Assembly (NCBI RefSeq): GCF_000282195.1
Contig: NZ_AKJT01000022.1
Location: 62,001-126,000, forward strand
DNA length: 64,000 nt
Origin: Pseudomonas sp. GM18
Lineage (GTDB): Bacteria; Pseudomonadota; Gammaproteobacteria; Pseudomonadales; Pseudomonadaceae
Direction of reading: 5' to 3'
Both the position numbers and the translations under genes were made by a program. Below are positions 42,301 through 51,063 of this stretch, one piece after another. How positions within the stretch are numbered: the stretch's first letter is position 1; every line of letters begins with the position of its first letter. The notes beneath the pieces were generated by a model. That model did not search any database. It saw nothing but the letters and a program-made list of their open reading frames with translations, and was not told the origin of the DNA.

Positions 42301-43852
42301 TGAATCTGGCCTCTAATGCCTGGAGTGGCAACAAGGTGCGTAGTTGTTGGCGATAGAAGTTTTCCTGACGCAGAGACGCGACCGAATCCTCCAGGAGCTT
42401 GGGCTTGATCAGTTCAGGATAAGTTTTGCCGACGTCCACTTGTGCTGACAGGGTGGTGAGAAATTCAGCTGTGAGCCAATCCGGCACCGTCTCCCCGCCC
42501 TTGAAGAATACGGTCGCCATGTAGGGCGCTTCGTTCTCCAGGGCGAAGTCGGCCAGGGTTTCAATGCGTTGATCGAGCGGGTTGGGGAGCGTGAAATCGC
42601 CGGCGGAAAAACTGTTGGTGATTTTGATCCGCAGATCATCCAGCGCAAGCGTCGTGGCGCCAACCGCCAGTGGATCCGCGATGATCGCCTCACGCATCCG
42701 CCGCTGAGCGTAATCGGTGATGGACGGGATCTCGGCTCTGGCCAGTTTGCTGTCCGGTTGACGATACAACTTGCCCAGTGCCCTGATGTAACGGCTGTAG
42801 TCTTGAAGATCGTTGGACGAGCCGTTGCGCAACCAATCGGGAATTGCGTCGTTCAGTTGCAGGAGTCGCGCTTCGTTGAGGTCGGGCCCGGTTGCAGGCT
42901 CGACCTTATCGTCTGCCGGTGGCTCAAGAAACTGCAATGAGTTGATGGCATCCAGTTGTGACGACACCAACGCCCACGCCATGTGGTCGAAGACATTGCC
43001 TTGTGGTTCGTAAAGCCGCCACGTCAGATCGCGTCCCGACCGTTGTTCTTCCAGGCGTGCGGGAAGCAAGTTACCCAGCTCTTCCAGCGAACTGAACGAC
43101 TCGTATGCGCGCTCGATGGTGTACATCACCAGCAGCTGACGCTTGCGATACGTGGCCTTGAGCACCAGCGCGCCGCCGATCAACAGATGGCGGGTGATGT
43201 CATTCTCGACGGTATCGATATCGAGAAGGCACGCCTGAATGGCGGAAAATTCGCTGTTTACATTTTTACGGGTGGTTTTGTCCGGGGCGCTGAAGACTTC
43301 TCGCGCCATCGCGCATTCATCGGCGTCCCAGCCTTTGACCGACTGCACGTTCAACGCCTTGCGCAGTGTGTCGGAAAGCTCCTGCCAGCGGGGGAGCGCA
43401 TGCCCCTTGGCATTCCAGAACTCCAGTTGCCGTACTTGAACCTCGACGAACAGCATCGACGCCGAGTCATTGAGCATCCTTGCAATGTCCTCAATGCTGA
43501 CGGCAAGGTGAACCGGATTTTCGTTGTCCGGCTCGAGGGTCAGGAAATGCTCGCCTTCGAGATAGTTGGCCACCGTTCCATGCAGGCCTTGGCGCATCAG
43601 TGCCAGGGTCAGTGATTCGAATCCGATCGGGCCAGCCTCGACGTGGTTGTCCACAATGAGCCATTGAGGCGTGGCGACGAAGGCTTTGTCAGGATCGATG
43701 TGCAATTCCGGCCAGGACTTTTCCAGGTTCTGGCGCAGCAGGTGCGAAGCCACTTCGTTGAGCACGGGGCCGTGGCTGGTCAGGTTCACCAGGTCACTGG
43801 TTTCCAGCAAGGGCGTCGAATCTGTCTGGAGCGATGAAGTGTTGTTGCTCAT
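39326..43852 (-). CDS. Giant toxin-like protein, DUF6543/dermonecrotic-toxin-domain family, copy 1
   Basis: 1508 aa from ATG 43852 (MSNNTSS). No signal peptide. It aligns end to end with the next gene. Shared landmarks: DGEHFLTL(E/Q)P near 100, GVDERGYQYV near 520, SGPCLLYRPMLDEPLLQYPS near 575, two hydrophobic helices about 690-775 (FLSGAVGTAVWVWQTI, DILLAIGILLSHHAV), an LRLRGG segment near 915, a long coiled-coil region and a C-terminal block ending VAHFHYETST...TAHLK. The GPCLLYRP region matches proteins annotated in Pseudomonas as dermonecrotic toxin domain (DUF6543), from memory. Hydrophobic helices could serve membrane insertion. Target and secretion route unknown; no immunity gene is adjacent. 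Confidence 0.75.
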   Translation of the reverse strand: MSNNTSSLQTDSTPLLETSDLVNLTSHGPVLNEVASHLLRQNLEKSWPELHIDPDKAFVATPQWLIVDNHVEAGPIGFESLTLALMRQGLHGTVANYLEGEHFLTLEPDNENPVHLAVSIEDIARMLNDSASMLFVEVQVRQLEFWNAKGHALPRWQELSDTLRKALNVQSVKGWDADECAMAREVFSAPDKTTRKNVNSEFSAIQACLLDIDTVENDITRHLLIGGALVLKATYRKRQLLVMYTIERAYESFSSLEELGNLLPARLEEQRSGRDLTWRLYEPQGNVFDHMAWALVSSQLDAINSLQFLEPPADDKVEPATGPDLNEARLLQLNDAIPDWLRNGSSNDLQDYSRYIRALGKLYRQPDSKLARAEIPSITDYAQRRMREAIIADPLAVGATTLALDDLRIKITNSFSAGDFTLPNPLDQRIETLADFALENEAPYMATVFFKGGETVPDWLTAEFLTTLSAQVDVGKTYPELIKPKLLEDSVASLRQENFYRQQLRTLLPLQALEARFKPETGVDERGYQYVCELLDPDVTVKTIALYPLTMTPQHRLISSSDTVDNMFIISPRDAHSGPCLLYRPMLDEPLLQYPSRQNLLYKLYQPGDLRDSILAWLPNKTLSFEYAQYVFPTGLPSPWLIVEQVVNPLQRADKFGHVVFESVEIRGDILSALFKSNARMLVSLADRKSQSNAERRWSVLKDSGWALFNVASNFLSGAVGTAVWVWQTINQIQQALDAHDREDRFIEWTSVSDILLAIGILLSHHAVMRRKRVSSKPRIEQLSKEKAPEPAVEPVTVTLNPAPLAPDLPSSHLSSLELAGSVPRRTPTALGAYLDTLKVAAPDISSASVTKVKDAPPHLYQHNLRNYAQVGDRWFYVDVKGDEEIHIVYPDQPGRNGPMLMDNRKGQWVLDLRLRLRGGAGNAFSRHLEAANEQRRVNLGDTLNAFKSLEKVKEAELKKLQDSIQQATTENYDQQAATYMEKLDATIGEYRQALEQLREWRTLGGTENYREDLIRMSMVLQKNLSLWFVLKRSEYAQATRVMIKAGQNEPVPRQTFVDNVQKASDLGEEMVEKLTLSTSTLEGMRAAGRPGIERAMELRKLAPSFTVLDIKANEIGMAQELCLNEQASPLMQQARSAVANIVVSAAKAAIRVADLIKAEGEHSDVKVHVEELNSLVETFADADQRIQELPDTYPDLVKPPKLEHLQSLIDEFAQLAQNRLQTLLPEPEPVAMQPPVERVQPGTSRQPIKVRKTRPRDSGKNESEQTREDPLKPFTPAVYQQPVPVLDDPGTIEAGIELNLDTNTFIERTRKDALLPRRIPADIQDAFDQQALKLEQAANSVDQAVINSRKAEGSPIPVATLSSELREGAGRLRKEGVSVRADLYTRRKPTQSIFKWMHENGQLEISRDKRGRIQTRGLGDFFQEYRIFDKTRNKPLWVAHFHYETSTSEASAPTTAHLKVSDDYLKTLSPDLQQVLNTFEPIDGVFRKIEDPVLRKLFLDLEPKADS

Positions 43853-43928
43853 GGCGAATACCCGGGGCAATGGCGAGGCCAGGAAAGCCTCTTGGTGCAC
43901 CGAAGGTAATCAGGCGTCGCCGCTCCAG

Positions 43929-43957
43929 GGTGGTAGATATATATCGCGGGCAAAAAA
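43929..43957 (-). promoter_or_regulatory. Conserved upstream element of giant toxin copy 1
   Basis: A 29-base block (GGTGGTAGATATATATCG then CGGGCAAAAAA on the plus strand) matches 26 of 29 positions with the block at 48666-48694 before toxin copy 2. It starts 76 bases before the ATG. It merges with the T-tract of the preceding terminator and carries a GATATATATC core that could be a -10 region. Confidence 0.55.
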
Positions 43958-43976
43958 TGACCCGCGAATGCGGGTC
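43951..43976 (-). terminator. Terminator between the two giant toxin genes
   Basis: GACCCGC-ATTC-GCGGGTC followed by ATTTTTT on the minus strand, 24 bases after the stop of toxin copy 2. It suggests the two toxin genes are transcribed separately. Confidence 0.8.
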
Positions 43977-43999
43977 TCGGGTTCAGCACAACCTACGCC

Positions 44000-46900
44000 T
44001 TACGATCCTGAGGCCGACGGCGCTTTTGCGAAGAACAGCGTGGTCGCCAGTTGCGGACTGATCTCGCTGCGGTAGATCGAAATCGCCTGGAGATCGTCGT
44101 TCGCATGGCGGGCATCGAATGCGCCTCCCAGCAGGCGTTGCTCCACCGTTTTCAGGTGCGCCGCCGTGAAGGTTTGTGCAGGCGATGCGGGCTCTGAATA
44201 GTGGAAGTGGGCATACCACAGAACTTTGCGGGTGCCGTGGTCACGGATCTCATATTCCTCGAGGTAGTCTCTTTTGCGGCTTTTGAGCAAGCGTCGGCCG
44301 GGGTTCTTGACGATGTCGACCTGACCTTCGCTTCGCAGCCACCGGACGCGCTCCGCCGTCGGCGGCTGTAGTTTTGTCATGCTGATTCGCGTTGCGCGTC
44401 CCTTGCTGTTGAGCCGGGTTGCTCCCTCATTCAGCTGCTTGGCCAGTGTCACGGCGGATCCCGGTCCGTCATCGGTGGCGTTGCTGGAAATCAGCGCTTC
44501 GTCTATTGCCTTGGCGGCGTTCTGGAATCGATGGGCCTGTTGATGGAACATTTCCTCGATTTCCACGGGAATTCGCCGCGCCCCTTTTGAGTGGGCGTCT
44601 GTTCGACGAATGAAACCTTCCAGCCCGCCCAGTATTGCCTGGCCCTGAGCAATACTTGCGCTCAAGTCGGGTTGGGCAATGGCGGGGGAAGCAGGTTTCG
44701 AGGCCACTCGTTCAACCCAGACACCCGAGGTTTTTTCATGAAATGTAGAGATGACTTTGCCCGTCAGTGTCGAGATTACGTCGACCAGTTCTGCCCCGTC
44801 CGCCACGGCGTCGGTGCGCAGCTGGCCGACCACCGTACCCTTGTAGCGGGTCTTGATGATGCGTTTGGCGGGAGCAGTCGGCAGACGGGAAGGGCCGGGC
44901 TGCGGTTCGAGAGCCTGACGCTCGCGCAGCAGGCTCGCCAGGTGCTTCACCGTGCTCTTTTGAAAGGCGTCGATACGCTGGCGCATCAGGTCGAGCGGCG
45001 GTTGCAGGAACTGGCCGGGAAATTCACCGGGCAGATCGACGATGCGCTGATCGGTGACCGTGAGTTGCTCCACCAGATCGCTGAGCCCTTCGATTCGCTC
45101 CGATAGGCGCAGCACCTCTTCGTCGGCGGCCAGATCCAGTGAAGCCTGTATGGCGAGCGCTGCGTTTTCGACAACATTTTCCAGCGCCGGGCGTGCTTCA
45201 TGGGTGACTGCAACAGAGGGGGCGAGGCACAACTTCTGACCCAGTTTGATCTGGAACAGTTTGAGGTCCTGCAAATCGAACGTCGGCAGGTTGGATTTGA
45301 CGTCTGCGATCACCTTGATGGCTTCTTTGCCGAGCAGGTTCAGTTGCTGGAAGCGCGAATGCGCAAACTCGATTTTGTGGATGTAGCTTGCGGTCAAATC
45401 GCTCATGAGTTGATGGGTTTGCCGGGCGCTCTGGGTGTTTGCCGTTGGCTGGTTGTCGAGAAGATCGAGGGAAAGACGCATTTGATTGCCGAAAACCGAA
45501 TGCTGGTGAGCGAACCATTTTTGCAGCAGCGAAAGCTGAAAATTCAGGCGGCTGACCATCGCTTCTCGGTAATTGGGAATGGTCTCGCGAGCATTGAAAG
45601 CTTTTATTTGTTCAATGTTGGTGCTGATGAACGACATCTGCGCGTCGAGCATTTCAAGGTACAAGCGACGATGGGTGTCGGTGGCTGCAGGCGCCCGAGC
45701 GTTTTTTTCAGCCTCCTTGAGTTCTGTCTCCCGGCTTTTGGTTTGGCTTTCGAACGCTATCAGTTGCTGTTTCAATTCAGCCTGGCGTTGCCGGTTTTGT
45801 TGTTCCAGCCGTTGTTTCTCCTTGCCCCCACCCCGAAGCCTTAACCGTGTATCGATGAACCATTCGCCTCCGGCGTTCTTGATCAGCAATGGCCCGGTGC
45901 GTGTGGGAGACCGGCGTGAGTCAATGATCTGCACATCGTTATTGTCGTTGAGGGTGACTTCGAACCATCGCTGACCCACCTTCGCATGCCATTTTCCATT
46001 GAGTGAGCGCAGGTGTTGATAAGGACCGGGTTCGCTGGAAGCGGCTGCCATTCCTTTGGGTTTGGTGATGGCCAGTTCATCAAGCAAGACGCCCAAGGCC
46101 GAAGGAGGCAGCGTAGCGGTGGCGTGCAGAGACGCCTCATGGGAGGTTGGAAGCTGATTGAGATCGGGCAGATGGGTGACCGTGATTTTATGCGCTGGCT
46201 TGCTTTCGGGTGTTACGGGGGGCAGCTCGACCTTCTCGGGCATCCGCGAGACGGGTTCATGGCGAGTGGCAGCCCGATGGGCCAGCACCATGCCGAGCGT
46301 CAACAGCAGATCGGTCACGGCGGACCAGGCGAGTTCGCTGTCGTCGTTCTCTGCGGCATCGGTAATTTCCTGCAAGTCGTCCATGATCTGCCAGATCCAC
46401 GCGGCAACCCCGGCAGTGCGACCGAGGAAGGGCAACGCGACGTTGAACAGCATCCATGAGCCTTGCTTGAGCGTTGCCCAGCGAGCTTGCGTATTGGACA
46501 CCGACTGGCGGTCAGCCAGGGTAATCATTGCGTTGGCGTTGGCTTTGAACAGGGTTGCCAGCGATGCGTCATCGAGGGCTGCCTCACTGAACGTCACCGC
46601 GCCCATCTTGCCCAGGGCTGAAGTGGGATCTACCAGCAATTGGGTCAGCGTCCAGACCGAAGGCAGCTCACCCGAAAACACAAACTGGGAATAGTTGAAT
46701 CGCACATCGTCGGGAAGCCAGGCCAGGATCGATTGGCGAAGGGATTTTTCGTGCTTGATCGCATACAGCAGATTGGCCTCGCTTGGGTACTGCGTCAGCG
46801 AGGGGGAGAGCAATGGCCGGTAGAGCAGACACGGTCCTTTATCGGTGGGTCGCGGACCGATGATGAACATGTTGGCGACTTCATCACCTTTGCTGCCGGT

Positions 46901-48583
46901 GCGATCACCGGTCATAAAGGCCAGCGGCCGAATGACGATCTCCTGTCCGTTCACCCTGCGGTCGGCAGTGTTTTCCTGCAGGGCTGCAGTGACATATTGA
47001 TACCCGCGCTCATCAATCCCGGCCTCGCCGCGCATCTTGTGCTGCAGCGCCTGCAAGGGCAGCTGGATGCGCAAATGGCGGGTGTAGAGAGCCTGGCGTC
47101 GCAATGTTTCTGGCGGGTCTTCAAGCAGCTTGCGCTTGATCAGCGCCGGGTAAACCGCACCGATATCGACCTGCGTGACGAGTTTTTCCAGATAGGCGGG
47201 GGTCATCCAGTTGGGCACTGCGTCGCCGTTTTTGTAGTTCACCGTCTTGTTACCCAGTGGAACGGCAATCAGGTTTTGCAGCGCCAGCTCGATCAGCGAC
47301 AGCGTGGTGGTTTGCGTCTTGCCGGGTACCACGAAAGTGCCCAGCACTACGAGGCTGGTGATGCTGATTTCAATGTCTTTCAGATCCAGGTTGGCAGCCG
47401 CTGGATGATCCTTGACCATCTGCTCTCGCAAGGTTTGCAGCGCAAATTGCGGCAGTGACGGGATGCCTTCGTCGAAAGTTTTTCCGGCATCCTGTTCCCG
47501 CAGCTGTGCCAGGTCCATCAAGTGTCGGCTGTAACGGGTGAGATCCGCTGGCGAAGCGTTTTTCAACCAGCCTGCCAGTAACCCCTGAACCTGGTTGAAG
47601 CGCGACGACGGCAGGGCTTCAAATTCAGTGAAGCTTTTTGCTGCGGCACTGATTTGTGGTGAAAGAGGCGTAAAAGAAGCTTGCTGAACGGTATTGAATG
47701 TACCGATGGCTTCGGCTTGGAGTGCGATCAGCGCGCAGGCCTGGTGGTGAAAGAAATTGCCGTCGGGTTCATACAGACGCCATTGCAGTGTCTGCTCGGT
47801 GCTTGACGTTCCAGGGCGGGCGAACAAGGCTTCACCCAGTGCCGCAACAGAGTCATAACGCCTGAACCCTTCGACAATCGAGTGCGTCAGCACCAGGGTA
47901 CGCGTGCCCAGTGTGCCCACGAACACGGCGATATCCAGAACTCGCAGATGTTTACTCACCGCGTTTTCAACGCGGTCGGTGTCGATCAGGCAGGCCTTGG
48001 TCAGGTACTTGTCTTGTGAGCGCCGTGTTGCGCGATCCGGATGATTGAACACGGCTCGGGCCATTGCTTGTTGATCCGCGTCCCAGTCCGAGGCGGGATC
48101 GGGGGTCCAGATGTCCTGCAGCGATTGCGAGAGCAAATGCCAGCGCGGGGTCGAAGGGCTTGTCTCCTGGTTCCAGTAATCCAGTTGCTGTTGCTGATAG
48201 GTGATGAACAGCTGCGGTGCCAGCGTGTTGAGCAGGCACCCGATGGCATTGATTTTCACCGGCAGTTGAGCCAGCGGTTCAGCCCCCGGTTGCAGGGTCA
48301 GGAAATGTTCGCCATCGATGAGCGTCACCGTCGACCCCGACAAGCCGAGTCGCACCAGCACATCGGTGAGCGATTCATACACGTTATGGCCGGGCACGAC
48401 ATCGGTGCCGGTATCGACCCAGGTCGGGGTGACGACCGTGGCGAGCGTCGGATCAATCTTCAACTGTGGATAAAGCGCGTTGAGCGCAGGGCTCAATGCG
48501 CTCGCGGCGACCTCTCTGATCAAGGGGCCGGTGACCAGTTGGGTCAGCACATCTTCTTCACGCGGGGCGAGGGTTTCGGGCAT
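44000..48583 (-). CDS. Giant toxin-like protein, DUF6543/dermonecrotic-toxin-domain family, copy 2
   Basis: 1527 aa from ATG 48583, fixed by AGGAG seven bases upstream. Same architecture as copy 1: DGEHFLTLQP near 105, GIDERGYQYVTAA, KGPCLLYRPLLSPSLTQYPS near 590, hydrophobic helices about 705-790 (FLGRTAGVAAWIWQI, DLLLTLGMVLAHRA), LRLRGGG near 935, coiled coil, and the C-terminal block DYLEEYEIRDHGTRKVLWYAHFHY...FTAAHLK. Sequence has diverged widely from copy 1, so the duplication is old. No catalytic motif could be assigned. A terminator and its own conserved upstream element isolate it as one unit. Confidence 0.75.
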   Translation of the reverse strand: MPETLAPREEDVLTQLVTGPLIREVAASALSPALNALYPQLKIDPTLATVVTPTWVDTGTDVVPGHNVYESLTDVLVRLGLSGSTVTLIDGEHFLTLQPGAEPLAQLPVKINAIGCLLNTLAPQLFITYQQQQLDYWNQETSPSTPRWHLLSQSLQDIWTPDPASDWDADQQAMARAVFNHPDRATRRSQDKYLTKACLIDTDRVENAVSKHLRVLDIAVFVGTLGTRTLVLTHSIVEGFRRYDSVAALGEALFARPGTSSTEQTLQWRLYEPDGNFFHHQACALIALQAEAIGTFNTVQQASFTPLSPQISAAAKSFTEFEALPSSRFNQVQGLLAGWLKNASPADLTRYSRHLMDLAQLREQDAGKTFDEGIPSLPQFALQTLREQMVKDHPAAANLDLKDIEISITSLVVLGTFVVPGKTQTTTLSLIELALQNLIAVPLGNKTVNYKNGDAVPNWMTPAYLEKLVTQVDIGAVYPALIKRKLLEDPPETLRRQALYTRHLRIQLPLQALQHKMRGEAGIDERGYQYVTAALQENTADRRVNGQEIVIRPLAFMTGDRTGSKGDEVANMFIIGPRPTDKGPCLLYRPLLSPSLTQYPSEANLLYAIKHEKSLRQSILAWLPDDVRFNYSQFVFSGELPSVWTLTQLLVDPTSALGKMGAVTFSEAALDDASLATLFKANANAMITLADRQSVSNTQARWATLKQGSWMLFNVALPFLGRTAGVAAWIWQIMDDLQEITDAAENDDSELAWSAVTDLLLTLGMVLAHRAATRHEPVSRMPEKVELPPVTPESKPAHKITVTHLPDLNQLPTSHEASLHATATLPPSALGVLLDELAITKPKGMAAASSEPGPYQHLRSLNGKWHAKVGQRWFEVTLNDNNDVQIIDSRRSPTRTGPLLIKNAGGEWFIDTRLRLRGGGKEKQRLEQQNRQRQAELKQQLIAFESQTKSRETELKEAEKNARAPAATDTHRRLYLEMLDAQMSFISTNIEQIKAFNARETIPNYREAMVSRLNFQLSLLQKWFAHQHSVFGNQMRLSLDLLDNQPTANTQSARQTHQLMSDLTASYIHKIEFAHSRFQQLNLLGKEAIKVIADVKSNLPTFDLQDLKLFQIKLGQKLCLAPSVAVTHEARPALENVVENAALAIQASLDLAADEEVLRLSERIEGLSDLVEQLTVTDQRIVDLPGEFPGQFLQPPLDLMRQRIDAFQKSTVKHLASLLRERQALEPQPGPSRLPTAPAKRIIKTRYKGTVVGQLRTDAVADGAELVDVISTLTGKVISTFHEKTSGVWVERVASKPASPAIAQPDLSASIAQGQAILGGLEGFIRRTDAHSKGARRIPVEIEEMFHQQAHRFQNAAKAIDEALISSNATDDGPGSAVTLAKQLNEGATRLNSKGRATRISMTKLQPPTAERVRWLRSEGQVDIVKNPGRRLLKSRKRDYLEEYEIRDHGTRKVLWYAHFHYSEPASPAQTFTAAHLKTVEQRLLGGAFDARHANDDLQAISIYRSEISPQLATTLFFAKAPSASGS

Positions 48584-48665
48584 GGTCTTCTCCTGGCTGA
48601 GAACGCGCCGCTGTTGATCGCGCAGCGCTGGATCAGGAGAAGGTATCGGGCGGCCGAAGGTGCCT

Positions 48666-48694
48666 GGTGGTACATAAATATCGCAGGCAAAAAA
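48666..48694 (-). promoter_or_regulatory. Conserved upstream element of giant toxin copy 2
   Basis: GGTGGTACATAAATATCG then CAGGCAAAAAA on the plus strand, 26 of 29 positions identical to 43929-43957. It starts 82 bases before the ATG and abuts the polyamine-gene terminator in the same way. Conservation of non-coding sequence between old paralogues points to a promoter or leader function. Confidence 0.55.
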
Positions 48695-48719
48695 AAAGAC
48701 CCGCGTCACGGCGGGTCTT
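48689..48719 (-). terminator. Rho-independent terminator of the acetylpolyamine operon
   Basis: On the minus strand GAAGACCCGCC-GTGA-CGCGGGTC followed by nine T. Located 19 bases past the stop of the polyamine-binding protein gene. Confidence 0.9.
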
Positions 48720-48737
48720 CGGTTTTCAGGTGTTGTT

Positions 48738-49838
48738 TCAGGTTCCGGACTTGATCTTGGTCCAGGCCCGGGTCCGCGCCCGTTCAGCATCGCGCGGCAG
48801 CGGTTGCAAGGTGTAAAGCGTGCTCATCGCCGTTTCGGTCGGGTACAGGTTCGGGTTGTTGCGGATCGCCGGGTCGACCATTTCCGTGGCGTCCTTGTTC
48901 GGGTTCGGGTAGCCGACGAAGTCGCTGACGGGTGCGATCACCTGAGGTTGCAGCAGGTAGTTGATGAAGGTGTAGGCGTCTTCCGGGTTTTTCGCACCTT
49001 TGGGGATCGCGAGCATATCGAACCAGATCGGTGCGCCTTCTTTGGGCAGGCGCATATCGACGATCACGCCATTCTTGGCTTCCTTGGCGCGGTTGGCGGC
49101 CTGGGAGAAGCTGCCGGAGTAACCGACCGCGACGCAGATGTCACCGTTGGCGATGTCGGCCATGTACTTGGACGAATGGAAGTAGGTGATGTACGGCCGG
49201 ATCTTCATCAACAGCGCTTCAGCCTTGGCGTAGTCCGCCGGCTTCTTGCTGTTGGGGTCCAGACCGAGGTGTTGCAGGGCCAGCGGCAGGATCTCCGACG
49301 GTGAGTCGAGCAGGGCCACGCCGCATTGCTTGAGCTTGCTGATGTTCTCTTCCTTGAAGATCAGGTCCCAGCTGTTCACCGGTGCGTTGTCGCCCAAAGC
49401 CGCCTTGACCTTGTCCGGATTGAAACCGATCAGGATGGTGCCGTACATGTACGGCACGGCGAATTTGTTGCCCGGGTCGTTGGCTTCGATCAGCTTCATC
49501 AGCTTGGGATCGAGGTGGTTCCAGTTCGGCAGTTTGCTACGGTCCACGGGCTGGAATACGCCGGCTTCGATCTGTTTGGCGAGGAACACGTTGGACGGCA
49601 CCACCACGTCGTAGCCGGAGTTACCGGTCAGCAGCTTGGCTTCCAGCGCTTCGTTGGTGTCGAAGATGTCGTAGACCAGTTTGGTCTGGGTGTTCTGAGC
49701 CTTGAAATCTTCCAGCGCTTTGGGGGTGATGTAGTCGAACCAGTTGTACACCCGCAAAGTACGTTCTTCAGCATGAACGGCGCCACTGAGTAGCGTGGCG
49801 CATAAAGCTGGAGCGATAAAACGCTTGAGTCGGTTCAT
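48738..49838 (-). CDS. Polyamine ABC transporter periplasmic binding protein (PotF/SpuD type)
   Basis: 366 aa. Signal peptide about 1-23 (FIAPALCATLLSGAVHA). SBP_bac PotD/PotF pattern: LRVYNWFDYITPKALEDFKAQNTQTKLVYDIFDTNEALEAKLLTGNSGYDVVVPSN, MYGTILIGFNPDKV, DICVAVGYSGSFSQAANRAKEA. Aromatic (W, Y, F) and acidic residues would clamp the amine. Lies 12 bases after the acetylpolyamine amidohydrolase gene, the arrangement of P. aeruginosa PA1409-PA1410. No permease or ATPase gene is present here. Confidence 0.92.
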   Translation of the reverse strand: MNRLKRFIAPALCATLLSGAVHAEERTLRVYNWFDYITPKALEDFKAQNTQTKLVYDIFDTNEALEAKLLTGNSGYDVVVPSNVFLAKQIEAGVFQPVDRSKLPNWNHLDPKLMKLIEANDPGNKFAVPYMYGTILIGFNPDKVKAALGDNAPVNSWDLIFKEENISKLKQCGVALLDSPSEILPLALQHLGLDPNSKKPADYAKAEALLMKIRPYITYFHSSKYMADIANGDICVAVGYSGSFSQAANRAKEAKNGVIVDMRLPKEGAPIWFDMLAIPKGAKNPEDAYTFINYLLQPQVIAPVSDFVGYPNPNKDATEMVDPAIRNNPNLYPTETAMSTLYTLQPLPRDAERARTRAWTKIKSGT

Positions 49839-49850
49839 TGTTCTAATTCC

Positions 49851-50882
49851 TCATTGGGCGCTTTCAAAACCTTCGAGAACGTTCACGGCATTGATGCCGA
49901 TTTCTTCTACTGCGTAACCGCCTTCCATCACGAACAGCGTCGGCTTGCCGAGGCCCGCGATGCGCGCGCCCATCGCCAGGTAATCCGGGCTGTCGAGTTT
50001 GAATTGGGAGATGGGGTCGTCCTTGAACGTATCGACGCCCAGCGATACGACAATGATGTCGGCGCCGTACGTTTCGATTTCTTTGCAGGCTTGTTCCAGT
50101 GCGGCGCTCCAACGGTCCCAAGCGCTGCCGGCGGGCAACGGGTAGTTGAAGTTGAACCCTTCGCCTGCGCCTTCACCGCGTTCGTCTTCGTAGCCGAGGA
50201 AGAACGGAAACTCGGCTTCTGGATGACCGTGGATCGAGGTGAACAGCACGTCGCTGCGTTCGTAGAAAATCGATTGAGTGCCGTTGCCGTGGTGGTAATC
50301 GACATCGAGGATCGCGACCTTTTTGTGGCCTTGATCGAGGAAGGCCTGGGCGGCGATGGCGGCGTTGTTGAGGTAGCAATAACCTCCCATCAAATCGCTG
50401 GCGGCATGGTGTCCCGGTGGACGGCACAGGGCGAAGGCACTGCGGGCGCCGTACTGGATCGCCGCTTGGGCCGTGAGGGCTACTTGTGCTGCGCTATACG
50501 CTGCTTGCCAGGTGCCGACGGTAATCGGTGCGCCGCCGTCGAAGCTGTAATAGCCGAGTTGGCCGTGCAGGCTGGTGGGCATGATTCGGCGCAGGGTGCG
50601 GGCCGGCCAAGTGTAGGGCAGCAAGTCGCCGTCGGTATTGAATTCGGTCCAGCGCGCCCAGGCACCTTTGAAGAAGTCGAGGTAGTCGCGGCTGTGGATG
50701 CGCGCGATGGGGGCCAGGCCGAAATCCTGCGGCGCTTCAACGGGGCCGAGGTTTTGATTTTGCACCCGTGCCAGTACATGGTCAGCGCGCGAGGGCATTT
50801 CGAAGCAGGGCATCAATTGCCCGTCCATCAATTCACAACGGCCATGATGCAGGTGGTGGTCGTCCGAGTAGATCGTCAGCAT
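49851..50882 (-). CDS. aphA: Acetylpolyamine amidohydrolase (class II histone-deacetylase fold)
   Basis: 343 aa; GGAGAAC before ATG. Removes acetyl from acetylated polyamines such as acetylputrescine or acetylcadaverine. Zn-dependent HDAC motifs intact: RPPGHHAASDLMGGYCYLNNAAIAA (tandem catalytic His near 158-159), ILDVDYHHGNGTQSIFY (Asp and His metal ligands near 195-197) and SLGVDTFKDDP (second Asp ligand). The N-terminal YSDDHHLHHGRCEL and the insertion-loop around EMPSRADH fit the acetylpolyamine group. Coupled to the binding protein gene downstream, so acetylated polyamines may be imported and used as nutrients. Confidence 0.93.
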   Translation of the reverse strand: MLTIYSDDHHLHHGRCELMDGQLMPCFEMPSRADHVLARVQNQNLGPVEAPQDFGLAPIARIHSRDYLDFFKGAWARWTEFNTDGDLLPYTWPARTLRRIMPTSLHGQLGYYSFDGGAPITVGTWQAAYSAAQVALTAQAAIQYGARSAFALCRPPGHHAASDLMGGYCYLNNAAIAAQAFLDQGHKKVAILDVDYHHGNGTQSIFYERSDVLFTSIHGHPEAEFPFFLGYEDERGEGAGEGFNFNYPLPAGSAWDRWSAALEQACKEIETYGADIIVVSLGVDTFKDDPISQFKLDSPDYLAMGARIAGLGKPTLFVMEGGYAVEEIGINAVNVLEGFESAQ

Positions 50883-51063
50883 TCTTGTTCTCCGCAGGCT
50901 GATTCGGTTTGAACACAGTCTTGCGGCAGGCGACGTTTGGGAGAACGGCAGGAAAGGCCAAAAGGGGATCTATATGGCCAAAACATTTGACCGAAATTCG
51001 CCCCCTATTGGCGCAATGATGCCCTCGAATGACGCATCCGACCCTGTAGGAGCGAGCGGGTTG

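Noticed and set aside
44000..48790. Earlier start of giant toxin copy 2 at 48790
   Set aside because: The extra 69 codons cross the terminator and the conserved upstream element; ATG 48583 has a strong Shine-Dalgarno sequence.
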